NCBI RefSeq assembly: GCF_000981225.1
Contig: NZ_LAJC01000009.1
Coordinates: 1-64,000 of the forward strand
Source of the DNA: Allosalinactinospora lopnorensis
GTDB taxonomy: Bacteria > Actinomycetota > Actinomycetes > Streptosporangiales > Streptosporangiaceae
Direction: 5' to 3'
DNA length: 64,000 nt
Part shown: positions 56,589 to 64,000 of the stretch, in pieces
How the letters are laid out: the number at the start of each line of letters is the position of its first letter
Position numbering within the stretch: position 1 is the first letter of the stretch
The notes under the pieces: generated by a model
The model's input: the letters and a program-made list of their open reading frames with translations, nothing else
What the model was told of the DNA's origin: nothing
Database searches by the model: none
Translations under genes and position numbers: made by a program

Positions 56589-57533
56589 CTAGAGGTCCCG
56601 TTCCCAGACCTCGCCGACCAGATCGCGGCCGAAACTGTGGTGCTTCTCGGAGCGGACCGGCCGGAAACCGGTGCGCCGGTAGATGTGCCGGGCGGCGTCC
56701 AGGCAGTTGTTGGTCCACAGTGTCATGCGTGCGTAGCCGGCGGAACGCGCGAAAGACAGGCACTCGTCCACCAGGCGCCTGCCGATCCCGTGGCCGCGCG
56801 CGGAGGGCTCGACGAGGAGCAGCCGGAGCTTGGCCACCGCCTCGCCCTCGCGTGTGCAGAACACGCTGCCGACCCGCTCCCCGTCGACCTCCGCGATCCA
56901 CGCGCTCTCCGTACGGGGGTCGTGCGAGCGGCCGTAGTCGGCGGCGATCCCGGCCACCAGGGCCTCGAAGGTCTGGTCCCATCCGTACTCCTCGGCGTAG
57001 AGCGCGCCGTGGCGCTCGACCACCCACCCCAGGTCGCCCGGCCGGAGCGGGCGCAGCACCACTGTCGAAGGGCGGCGCTCCCCGGGGTCCTCCATCAGGT
57101 GCCGGACGGTGGTCATCGCCGCGACCAGGCGGCGGCGCTCGCCCGCGGACAGGTGCCGGACCAGCGCGCGGATCTGGGCGCTGGAGCGATCGTCCAGTAT
57201 CGACGCGGCACGGCCGCCGGCGGCGGTCAGCGTTATCACCTGGCGGCGCCCGTCCTCGGGGGAGGGCGACCGCGTGAGCAGCCCGTTGTCCTCCAGCTTC
57301 GCGAGCACCCGGCTGAGCTGGCCGGCGTCCATGGCGAGCTCGCGGCGCAGTTCGGCCGCCTGGGCGTGTTCGCGGCGCAGCAGCTCGTAGAGGATCCGCA
57401 CTTCGGTCAGCGACCACGGCGAGTCGAGGAGCCCGGTGCGGAGTACCCCGACCCTGCGGGTGAAGAACCTGTTGAACGACCGCACGGCCGCGACATCCTC
57501 CGGCGGAACGTGCGCGGAGACCTGGGAATCCAT
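56589..57533 (-). CDS. MarR-GNAT fusion protein
   Basis: The 314-residue protein has an N-terminal MarR winged helix (WSLTEVRILYELLRREHAQA, then LAMDAGQLSRVLAKLEDNGL and SPEDGRRQVITLT) and a C-terminal GNAT acetyltransferase domain (AKLRLLLVEPSARGHGIGRR, then ARMTLWTNNCLDAARHIYRR). The Q/R-G-H-G-I-G acetyl-CoA loop is complete. The substrate is unknown. ATG at 57533 is preceded by a palindrome at 57550-57568, likely its own operator. Confidence 0.88.
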   Translation of the reverse strand: MDSQVSAHVPPEDVAAVRSFNRFFTRRVGVLRTGLLDSPWSLTEVRILYELLRREHAQAAELRRELAMDAGQLSRVLAKLEDNGLLTRSPSPEDGRRQVITLTAAGGRAASILDDRSSAQIRALVRHLSAGERRRLVAAMTTVRHLMEDPGERRPSTVVLRPLRPGDLGWVVERHGALYAEEYGWDQTFEALVAGIAADYGRSHDPRTESAWIAEVDGERVGSVFCTREGEAVAKLRLLLVEPSARGHGIGRRLVDECLSFARSAGYARMTLWTNNCLDAARHIYRRTGFRPVRSEKHHSFGRDLVGEVWERDL

Positions 57534-57549
57534 GACGACCTCACCGAAA

Positions 57550-57568
57550 TGATTGACTTTGACAATCA
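57550..57568. promoter_or_regulatory. Palindrome upstream of the MarR-GNAT gene
   Basis: TGATTG (57550-57555) and CAATCA (57563-57568) enclose 7 bases; the flanking A/T bases make the symmetry almost longer. It lies 17 bases before the start codon in an AT-rich patch. It is a plausible self-regulation site. Confidence 0.55.
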
Positions 57569-57690
57569 ATTTAGCTTGGGACGCCGGAAACCGGAAGGGG
57601 GCACCCGGCCCGCGTCCAGGAACGGGATACCGATCGGGAGGGGCGGATGGTGCGGGCAGGAGAACGCGGGTACCTCCGGCCGGCGGGCCT

Positions 57691-58407
57691 TTACGGGGCC
57701 ACGTGCGCCCGTTCCGCCGCGGCCGAACCGTCCGGGCGGAGTCCGGCGCCTTCGGAGCCGTCCCGGTGGAGCATGCGGCCCGCACCCGCGATGGCGACGA
57801 TGGCGGCCGCCATCTCCGCGCCCTCCTCCGACGCGTTCAGCAGTACGTAGAGCTCGGTGCCCGCGTCGGCGTATTTGACCAGCCCTGAGACGCCTTCCAG
57901 CACGACCGCTCCGAACACGTAGAGCAGCACGGCGAAGCGCAGAGGCGAACGCACATCCGCCGGCAGCCCGCGCGTCCAGAGCATGAGCGACACAGCGCCG
58001 CCCGCCGCGATGATCGAGCCGGGCACGAGCCACGCATAGGTCGGGACGTCCAGTGCCAGGGTCTCCAGGTGGTCATGCATCCAAGGCCCCAGACGTTCAT
58101 GAAGCTCAAGGGATTCGTCGATGGTCATCGCCAACGCGGCCAGGGCGCACACCGACCAGGGCAGCGCGGCGCGCGGCCCGGGGCCGCGCGCCTGTTCCCG
58201 GGCCACGAGCGCCGCCACGACGGCGACGCCGAGCAGCAGCGCGGCGTTCCACGCCGTGGGGATGTTGCGTTCCGCGCCGGTGTCGACGAGGGGAACGATA
58301 TGCGCTACCTCGGCGATGTAGGCGTGGTAGGCCTTCACCGCGAGATTGGCCGCGATGACCAGCACTGTGAGGCCCATCAACCACTGGATCAGCCGGTTCG
58401 GGATCAT
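57691..58407 (-). CDS. Hypothetical membrane protein
   Basis: A 238-residue protein with about six hydrophobic helices (LMGLTVLVIAANLAVKAYHA; ALLLGVAVVAALVAREQA; LPWSVCALAALAMTI; YAWLVPGSIIAAGGAVSLM; FAVLLYVFGAVVLEGVSGL; GAEMAAAIVAIAGAG). Acidic residues between helices (DESLELHERLG, ASEEGAEM) are notable. I do not recognise the family. It follows the LPXTG gene on the same strand after a terminator, so it is probably a separate unit. Confidence 0.6.
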   Translation of the reverse strand: MIPNRLIQWLMGLTVLVIAANLAVKAYHAYIAEVAHIVPLVDTGAERNIPTAWNAALLLGVAVVAALVAREQARGPGPRAALPWSVCALAALAMTIDESLELHERLGPWMHDHLETLALDVPTYAWLVPGSIIAAGGAVSLMLWTRGLPADVRSPLRFAVLLYVFGAVVLEGVSGLVKYADAGTELYVLLNASEEGAEMAAAIVAIAGAGRMLHRDGSEGAGLRPDGSAAAERAHVAP

Positions 58408-58439
58408 GCCGCCCCTCTCACCGTCGCGGAGTCGGGAGA

Positions 58440-58467
58440 GGGGCGGGCGCCGGTAGGCGCCCGCCCC
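58440..58467 (-). terminator. Hairpin after the LPXTG gene
   Basis: GGGGCGGGCGCC (58440-58451) is the exact complement of 58456-58467, with a GGTA loop. It lies 39 bases downstream of the LPXTG gene stop. A second stem (58409-58419 with 58436-58446) partly overlaps it. Confidence 0.72.
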
Positions 58468-58505
58468 GGTTTGATGTACGCCCCGGCGGGCCGACGCGTT
58501 CCGCG

Positions 58506-59369
58506 TCAGGACTCCTCGACGGATTCGTCCTGGCTCTTCCGCTTGCGGGCGAGGAACATGGCCGCACCGCCACCGCCGAGGGCGGTGGCAGCCGCCGCCA
58601 CCAGCCCGGCGAGTGCCGCACCGGTCACCGGGAGGTCGCTACTGGCCTCGTCCTTGCCGACCGCGCTCTCGTCGGCCTCCTCGGACTCACCTGCCGGCTC
58701 GGGCGAAGGAGACTCCTCGGATGCTTCCGCCTCCTCTTCGGACTCTTCCGGCGCCGCCTTCTCGGGCGGGGCCTGTTCGTCCGTCTCCTTCTCATCGTCG
58801 TCGGGCTTCTGGCCCTCCTCGGGAGCCTCCTCGGCGGGGGTGTCCGGTTCCGGGCTCTCCTCGTCGCAGTCGACCCAGAAGACCTTGTGCTTGGCCGCGC
58901 CCTTCTCTCCGTCGAAATTCCAGAAGAGTTTGTAGTGCCCGTCGGGCAGGGTGTGGTCCTCAGTGACCCCGTGGCCGTCCTCGTCGAGCGTCAGCTCGCC
59001 CTCCAGGACGACCGGGCGGTCCTGAGCGTCCTCCCCCGGAGGCCAGGCGCGGATCTTCCACCAGACCTCCTGCTCCCCGTCGAACTTGGAGCCGACTAGG
59101 TTGAACACGCAGACATGCGGCTCGTTGCGCATGTCCTCCGGAGAGGTCTCGGTGTCGTGGACCTTGACCGTCCCGTTGTCGCCGGGCGGGCCGTTCAGTT
59201 TCTCCTTCTCCTCCTTGAGGTCGGCCGGGCCGGCAGCGGGGGCGCTGAAACCGGCCGGGACCGGTGCGGCCGACGCGGCGGCGCCGGTGACGGCCAAAGG
59301 CGCCGCGGCGAGGAGCAGGGCTCCGCCGAGCAGGCGCGATACACGGGTGTGCCACGGATTGGGGTGCAA
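58506..59369 (-). CDS. LPXTG cell-wall-anchored surface protein
   Basis: The 287-residue protein has a signal peptide (LLGGALLLAAAPLAVTGAAA), an outer domain with CVFNLVGSKFDGEQEVWWKI and HYKLFWNFDGEKGAAKHKVF, a long Glu/Pro-rich stalk of about 90 residues, and the sortase signal LPVTG followed by a helix and RKRK. Sortase should link it to peptidoglycan. The TTG at 59369 is chosen because AGGGAG lies seven bases ahead; an ATG at 59402 has no ribosome site. The outer fold is unknown. Confidence 0.8.
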   Translation of the reverse strand: MHPNPWHTRVSRLLGGALLLAAAPLAVTGAAASAAPVPAGFSAPAAGPADLKEEKEKLNGPPGDNGTVKVHDTETSPEDMRNEPHVCVFNLVGSKFDGEQEVWWKIRAWPPGEDAQDRPVVLEGELTLDEDGHGVTEDHTLPDGHYKLFWNFDGEKGAAKHKVFWVDCDEESPEPDTPAEEAPEEGQKPDDDEKETDEQAPPEKAAPEESEEEAEASEESPSPEPAGESEEADESAVGKDEASSDLPVTGAALAGLVAAAATALGGGGAAMFLARKRKSQDESVEES

Positions 59370-59582
59370 GAGAGTGCTCCCTAAGGGGGAAATCAGGAAC
59401 ATGAATGAGGATGAGGGACGCGATTCCCGCGTTCTCGAAGAAAGCCTCAGTTGTATCAGCTTCCGCGACCCCTTGCGGTAACGGCCGGGTAACACGTCAT
59501 GGGGTTTTCCGGGGAGGCCGCTGAAGGGGCGTATTGCGGCACACTACCCACCCGCGCGGTGCGACGGGGGCCTTTTCCCGGT

Positions 59583-60539
59583 TCACTCTTCCTCCGGGGT
59601 GAACGCCGCCGTCCGCCGCAGTCCGGCGGCTCGCCCCTTCCCGGCGACCACCAGAGCCATCTTGCGCGAGGCCTCGTCGAGCATCTCGTCACCGAGCATC
59701 ACGGCTCCCTGGTGCCGCACCTTCGTGGCGTGCTCGTAGGCGTCCAGGATCAGTTCGGCGTGGTCGTAGTCCGCTTGGCTCGGCGTGTAGACCTCGTTGG
59801 CGGCGTCGACCTGGGCGGGGTGCAGGACCCACTTGCCGTCGAAGCCCAGCGCGGCCGTGCGCCCGGCCGAGCGGCGGAACGCCTCGACGTCCCGGATCTG
59901 CAGGTAGGGGCCGTCGATGGCCTGCAGGTCGTTGGCGCGGGCCGCCATCAGGATGCGCATCAGCACATAGTGATAGGCGTCCCCGGTGTCGTAGCCGGGC
60001 GGCTGCTCGCCGACCACCAGTGTCCTCATGTTGATCGAGGCCATGAAATCGGCCGGCCCGTAGACGAGGGTCTCCAGGCGGGGGGAGGCGGCCGCGATCT
60101 CGTCCACGGCGACCAGGCCGCGGGCGTCCTCGATCTGCGCCTCGATGCCGATACGGCCGCGCTCCAGACCCACGGCGCTCTCGATCTGGGTGAGCAGGAT
60201 GTCCAGCCATCGCACCTGGGCGGCTTCGGTGACCTTCGGCAGGACCAGGCAGTCCAGGTTCGCCCCCGCCCGCTCCACCACCGTGATCACGTCGCGGTAG
60301 GTCCATTCCGTGGTCAGGTCGTTAACCCGGACCGTGCGGATCCTGCCCTCCCAGCCGCCCTCGTTCAGCGCGGCGGCGACGGTGTCGCGGGCCCTCTCCT
60401 TCTCGGAAGGGGCGACCGCGTCCTCCAGGTCCAGGAAGAAGGCGTCCACCGGCAGGCCGCGCGCCTTCTCGACGAACCGCGGGTTCGACCCGGGAACCGC
60501 CAGAACCGACCGGCGCGATCGTGACGTCACCGCACTCAT
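59583..60539 (-). CDS. CitE-like HpcH/HpaI aldolase family lyase
   Basis: A 318-residue TIM-barrel protein. RSVLAVPGSNPRFVEKARGL, DAFFLDLEDAVAPSEKERAR, VLPKVTEAAQVRWLDIL, IGIEAQIEDARGLVAVDEIA and GFDGKWVLHPAQVDAANEVY are family blocks; the Glu and Asp that bind Mg2+ are in place. Relatives are beta subunits of citrate lyase, malyl-CoA or citramalyl-CoA lyase; without other citrate-lyase genes a CoA-ester lyase is likelier. ATG at 60539. Confidence 0.85.
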   Translation of the reverse strand: MSAVTSRSRRSVLAVPGSNPRFVEKARGLPVDAFFLDLEDAVAPSEKERARDTVAAALNEGGWEGRIRTVRVNDLTTEWTYRDVITVVERAGANLDCLVLPKVTEAAQVRWLDILLTQIESAVGLERGRIGIEAQIEDARGLVAVDEIAAASPRLETLVYGPADFMASINMRTLVVGEQPPGYDTGDAYHYVLMRILMAARANDLQAIDGPYLQIRDVEAFRRSAGRTAALGFDGKWVLHPAQVDAANEVYTPSQADYDHAELILDAYEHATKVRHQGAVMLGDEMLDEASRKMALVVAGKGRAAGLRRTAAFTPEEE

Positions 60540-60697
60540 GTCTCCTCCCCACGCTCGTCGGGTACCGCGGCGATCATCCTGCCAAACGCCGCGCGCTTCA
60601 CCTCACCCCGGCCGCGGTTGCGGCGTGGCAACGGGCCTGGCGGCGGTCGTAGGGTGCCTACCGGGACACCGGAACGCAGAGGAGTCGAAGACCAGCC

Positions 60698-63046
60698 ATG
60701 GACCGGTCGAACGCGGACGCCACGGCCCGCCCGGCCAGCGCGCACTGGGGGGCCTACCAGGTGCTGGTGGCCGGCGACCGGGTCGTGGGCGCGCGCCCCG
60801 ACCCGGACGACCCCGCCCCTTCCCCGATCATCGGCAACACGCCCGGGGCGCAGCACCACGCCACGCGCGTCGCGCTCCCCGCGGTGCGCCGCCGCTGGCT
60901 GGAGAACGGGCCGGGCCCCGACGACCGCCGCGGCGCCCCCGACGACGAGTACGTCGCCGTGGAGTGGGAGACGGTTCTGGACCTGCTCGCCCGCGAACTC
61001 GACCGGGTCCGCGGCGAGTACGGCAACGCCGCCATCTACGGCGGCTCCTACGGTTGGGCGAGCGCGGGGCGCTTCCACCACTCGCAGAGCCAGCTGCACC
61101 GCTTCCTGAACAGCATCGGCGGCTACACCCGCAGCAGGGACACCTACAGCCACGCCGCCGTCGAGGTGCTGGTTCCGCACGTCCTCGGTGACCGCGGCGC
61201 CCACGACCTGCTGGAGCGGCCTCCCGCATGGGAGGCCGTCGCCGAGCACACCGACCTGGTCGTGTCGTTCGGCGGGCTGCGCGTCTCCAACACGTGGAAC
61301 TCATCGGGCGGCCGCGCCGCGCAGACCGCCGAGCCGGCCATGCGGGCCGCGGCCAAGAACGGAGTGCGCTCCGTCTCCGTCAGCCCATTGCGCGACGACA
61401 CCCTCGGCGACATCGGCGCCGAATGGCTGCCCGCCGCACCCGGCAGCGACACGGCGATCCTGCTCGCCCTGATCCATGTGCTCTTCGACGAGGGGCTGGC
61501 GGACACCGGCTTCCTGGACCGCTACACCGTGGGTGCCGCGGCGCTGCGGCGCTACGTCCGGGGAGAGGCCGACGGCATCGCCAAGGACCCGGAATGGGCG
61601 GCGGAGCTGTGCGGTCTGCCCTCCGCGGCGCTGCGCGATCTGGCCCGGCGGATGGCGGCCGGGCGGACGCTGCTGAACGTCGGCTGGTCGGTGCAGCGCG
61701 CCCGGTACGGCGAGCAGCCGCTGTGGGCGGGGATCGCGCTGGCCGCCTGCCTCGGCCAGATCGGCCTGCCCGGCGGCGGCTTCGCCTCCGGCTACGGGTC
61801 GACCGGCCGCTACGGCGGCGGCGCCACCCCGGGCGGGCTGCCCAGGTTCCCGCGGGGCGGGAACCCGATCGACTCGTTCATCCCGGTGGCGCGCGTCGCC
61901 GACATGCTGCTGAACCCCGGACGGCCCTACGACTACAACGGGGAACGCCGGAACTACCCCGACATCAGGCTGGTCGCCTGGTCCGGCGGGAACCCCTTCC
62001 ACCACCACCAGGACCTGGCCCGGTTGAGCCGCGCGTTCGGCCGCCCCGACACCGTCCTCGCCGCCGAGACGCACTGGACCGCGACCGCGCGGCACGCCGA
62101 CATCGTGCTGCCGTCCACGACCGCCCTGGAACGCGACGACATCGCCGCCAGTCAAGGCGACCTGCGGTTGCGCAGCATGCCCCAGGCCGTGACCCCGCGC
62201 GGTCAGGCGCGCGACGAGTACGACACGTACGCGGCCCTGGCCCGGCGGCTGGGGGCGGAACGCGCGTTCACCGAGGGGCGGAGCTCCGGCGCGTGGCTGC
62301 GGCACATCTACGAGGAGTGGCGCGGCGGCCAGGACGCGGATCTGCCGGACTTCGACGGGTTCTGGGCGGCGGGCGCGGTGGACATCCCGGGGCGGGTGCG
62401 CGACCGCGCCCTCCTCGCGGAGTTCCGGCGGGACCCGGACGCCGCGCCGCTGCGAACCCCGAGCGGCCGGATCGAGCTGTTCTCCGAGACGATCGCCGGC
62501 TTCGGCTACGCCGACTGCCCGGGACACCCGGTCTGGCTGCCCCCGGAGGAGCGGCTCGGGTCGCAGCGTTCCCGCCGGTGGCCGCTGCTGCTCATCGCCA
62601 ACCAGCCCAGCGGGCGGCTGCACAGCCAGCAGGACATGGGGGCGCACAGCCGGTCCGAGAAGATCGGCGGCCGCGCCCCGCTCCGGTTGCACCCCGACGA
62701 CGCGAGGGCGCGCGGGCTCGTCCCGGGAGACCTCGTCCGGGTCCGCAACGACCGCGGTTCCTGCCTGGCCGGGCTGCGGGTCAGCGAGGAGCTGCGGCCG
62801 GGGGTGGCCCAGTTGTCCACCGGCGCCTGGTTCGACCCGTCAGCGGCCGACGCGACCTGCGCCCACGGCAACCCCAACGTGCTCACCGCGGACGTTGGCA
62901 CCTCCCGGCTCAGCCAGGGCTGCACCGGGCAGCACGTGCTCGTCGAGGTGGAGGGGTACCGGGGCGAGCCGCCCCCCGTCCGGGCGTTCGAGCCGCCGCG
63001 TATCAGCCCTGGCGGGACTCAGGGGACGCGGCCCAGACCGGCGTAG
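60698..63046 (+). CDS. BisC/TorA-like molybdopterin oxidoreductase
   Basis: The 782-residue enzyme belongs to the DMSO-reductase family, in the group of biotin sulfoxide and TMAO reductases. IYGGSYGWASAGRFHHSQSQ and SIGGYTRSRDTYSHAAVEV (Ser151 is the likely molybdenum ligand) are typical, as are LAWSGGNPFHHHQDL-like VAWSGGNPFHHHQDLARL and PLLLIANQPSGRLHSQQDMG. No twin-arginine signal is seen, so it is probably cytoplasmic and repairs oxidised biotin or methionine. It ends 28 bases inside the convergent methyltransferase gene. Confidence 0.85.
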   Translation: MDRSNADATARPASAHWGAYQVLVAGDRVVGARPDPDDPAPSPIIGNTPGAQHHATRVALPAVRRRWLENGPGPDDRRGAPDDEYVAVEWETVLDLLARELDRVRGEYGNAAIYGGSYGWASAGRFHHSQSQLHRFLNSIGGYTRSRDTYSHAAVEVLVPHVLGDRGAHDLLERPPAWEAVAEHTDLVVSFGGLRVSNTWNSSGGRAAQTAEPAMRAAAKNGVRSVSVSPLRDDTLGDIGAEWLPAAPGSDTAILLALIHVLFDEGLADTGFLDRYTVGAAALRRYVRGEADGIAKDPEWAAELCGLPSAALRDLARRMAAGRTLLNVGWSVQRARYGEQPLWAGIALAACLGQIGLPGGGFASGYGSTGRYGGGATPGGLPRFPRGGNPIDSFIPVARVADMLLNPGRPYDYNGERRNYPDIRLVAWSGGNPFHHHQDLARLSRAFGRPDTVLAAETHWTATARHADIVLPSTTALERDDIAASQGDLRLRSMPQAVTPRGQARDEYDTYAALARRLGAERAFTEGRSSGAWLRHIYEEWRGGQDADLPDFDGFWAAGAVDIPGRVRDRALLAEFRRDPDAAPLRTPSGRIELFSETIAGFGYADCPGHPVWLPPEERLGSQRSRRWPLLLIANQPSGRLHSQQDMGAHSRSEKIGGRAPLRLHPDDARARGLVPGDLVRVRNDRGSCLAGLRVSEELRPGVAQLSTGAWFDPSAADATCAHGNPNVLTADVGTSRLSQGCTGQHVLVEVEGYRGEPPPVRAFEPPRISPGGTQGTRPRPA

Positions 63047-63852
63047 ACGTCCAGGGGACGGGGGGAGCCGATGTCGGTGGAGTCCGGGCGCCACAGCGGG
63101 GTCGACACCACGCCGGGTTCCACGAGTTCGGTCCCGGCGAAGAGCTGCTCGAACTCTTGCGGAGTGCGGTTGCGGCGCGGGTTGGAACTGGTCTCGTTCC
63201 ACAGCCGTATGGTCTTGCTGTACGCCTCTCGCGTCTCGCTGCCGGCGACGTCGGCGCCGTCAGAGATGGCGATGTAGCTGCCGGAGGGCAGGGACTCCCG
63301 CAGCCGGGCCAGGATCGCGTGCGCCTCGTCGTTGTCGGGGATGTGGGCCATAATTCCCAGCAGCGTGAGCGCGATGGGCCGGCTGAAGTCCAGCGTCCGG
63401 GCGGCCTCCCGCAGGATGGTCTCCGGGTCGCGCAGGTCGGCGTCGACGTAGTCGGTGGCGCCCTCGGGCGTGCCGACCAGCAGGGCGCGGGCGTGCGCCA
63501 GGACGAGGGGGTCGTGGTCGACGTAGACGATCCTCGACTCCGGAGCGAGGGCCTGGGCGGCCTCGTGGGTGTTGTTGTAGGTGGGCAGCCCGGTGCCGAT
63601 GTCGAGGAACTGGCGTATCCCCGCCTCGCGGACGAGGTAGGTCACGGCGCGGACGAGGAACGCCCGCTGGGCGCGGGCGAGGTCCACGATGCCGGGGAAA
63701 AACGCCTGGATCTGGTCGCCGACCTCGCGGTCGATCGGATAGTAGTCCTTGCTGCCCAGCCAGTAGTTGTAGATCCGGGCCGAGTGCGGGACAGAGGTGT
63801 CGATCTCGGGCGGCCGCCGGCCCGGGCCGGCGGAAGAAGGAACGTCTGCCAT
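63019..63852 (-). CDS. SAM-dependent methyltransferase (DUF574 type)
   Basis: The 277-residue protein has the DUF574 pattern: PHSARIYNYWLGSKDYYPID, FLDIGTGLPTYNNTHEAAQ (SAM loop), IVYVDHDPLVLAHARALL and ALTLLGIMAHIPDNDEAHAI. These enzymes are abundant in actinomycetes; few have known substrates. ATG at 63852 is chosen; longer frames lack a start signal. No gene is seen in the remaining 63853-64000. Confidence 0.85.
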   Translation of the reverse strand: MADVPSSAGPGRRPPEIDTSVPHSARIYNYWLGSKDYYPIDREVGDQIQAFFPGIVDLARAQRAFLVRAVTYLVREAGIRQFLDIGTGLPTYNNTHEAAQALAPESRIVYVDHDPLVLAHARALLVGTPEGATDYVDADLRDPETILREAARTLDFSRPIALTLLGIMAHIPDNDEAHAILARLRESLPSGSYIAISDGADVAGSETREAYSKTIRLWNETSSNPRRNRTPQEFEQLFAGTELVEPGVVSTPLWRPDSTDIGSPRPLDVYAGLGRVP

Positions 63853-64000
63853 GGGAATCCTCCGGATCGTGAAGGTGCTGCGCTGTGAAGAGGTGTGAGG
63901 ATGCGAGGCCCTACCCGCCACTGGCGTGCCGGTCGGCCATCGCCGCATGGCCGGCGCCGCGTGGGGCGCTCTGGGAACCTGGTGGGCAGCCGGACGGGCG

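Noticed and set aside
60698-63046. Assigning the molybdoenzyme to nitrate or formate metabolism
   Set aside because: No N-terminal iron-sulfur cysteines are seen and the likely molybdenum ligand is serine, which fits the BisC/TorA group instead.

Overview
The window is high-GC DNA with short intergenic gaps, frequent GTG starts, ATGA/TGATG overlaps, and WhiJ/abaA-type, SARP/AfsR-type and STAS/HATPase regulators. That points to a filamentous actinomycete. Three osmolyte functions (ectoine/hydroxyectoine synthesis, ectoine uptake, and a fused glycine/sarcosine-dimethylglycine methyltransferase for glycine betaine) suggest a halotolerant or halophilic lineage; Nocardiopsaceae or an Actinopolyspora-like genus is an inference, not something the sequence proves.

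Layout: 0.4-4.0 kb, ectABCD. 4.2-7.4 kb, ehuBCDA, a binding-protein-dependent ectoine importer bounded by strong hairpin terminators. 7.5-13.7 kb, a flavodoxin-fold reductase, two CPBP-type membrane proteins (the second with degraded catalytic residues), ppk1-mutT1 and an SRPBCC protein. 14.2-17.3 kb, a two-component system with a DUF4097 protein. 17.4-21.4 kb, an IS605-end-like relic, an M50-type membrane protein, a STAS protein and a large membrane protein. 21.6-25.4 kb, a PaaR-like TetR regulator, paaK and divergent paaN.

25.5-43.4 kb is accessory. It holds a type I restriction system (hsdR apart from hsdM-hsdS), a Ser/Thr kinase with TPR-like C-terminus directly behind hsdR, a tandem duplication of a two-gene DUF6879 module, a DUF6082-like membrane protein, a WhiJ-type XRE/DUF397 and ATPase cluster, an N-6 methylase with HsdS-like tail, and a divergent TIGR04141/DUF6119 protein. 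43.5-48.2 kb holds a MEDS/STAS regulator pair, an orphan gene and an AfsR-like regulator.

48.4-52.2 kb, paaABCDE, the phenylacetyl-CoA epoxidase. PaaR-like palindromes precede both paaN/paaK and paaA, so the two paa blocks, 23 kb apart, probably form one regulon. 52.3-64 kb, a DUF6069 protein, a MocR regulator, the fused betaine synthase, a MarR-GNAT protein, an LPXTG surface protein, a CitE-like lyase, a BisC-like molybdoenzyme and a DUF574 methyltransferase.

Nine apparent single-base frameshifts lie in eight genes, all between 21 and 56 kb, mostly at short G or C runs. They look mainly like sequence errors, so these genes are described as reconstructed single genes with the break marked. 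The hsdM break is the one most worth testing as a real event.
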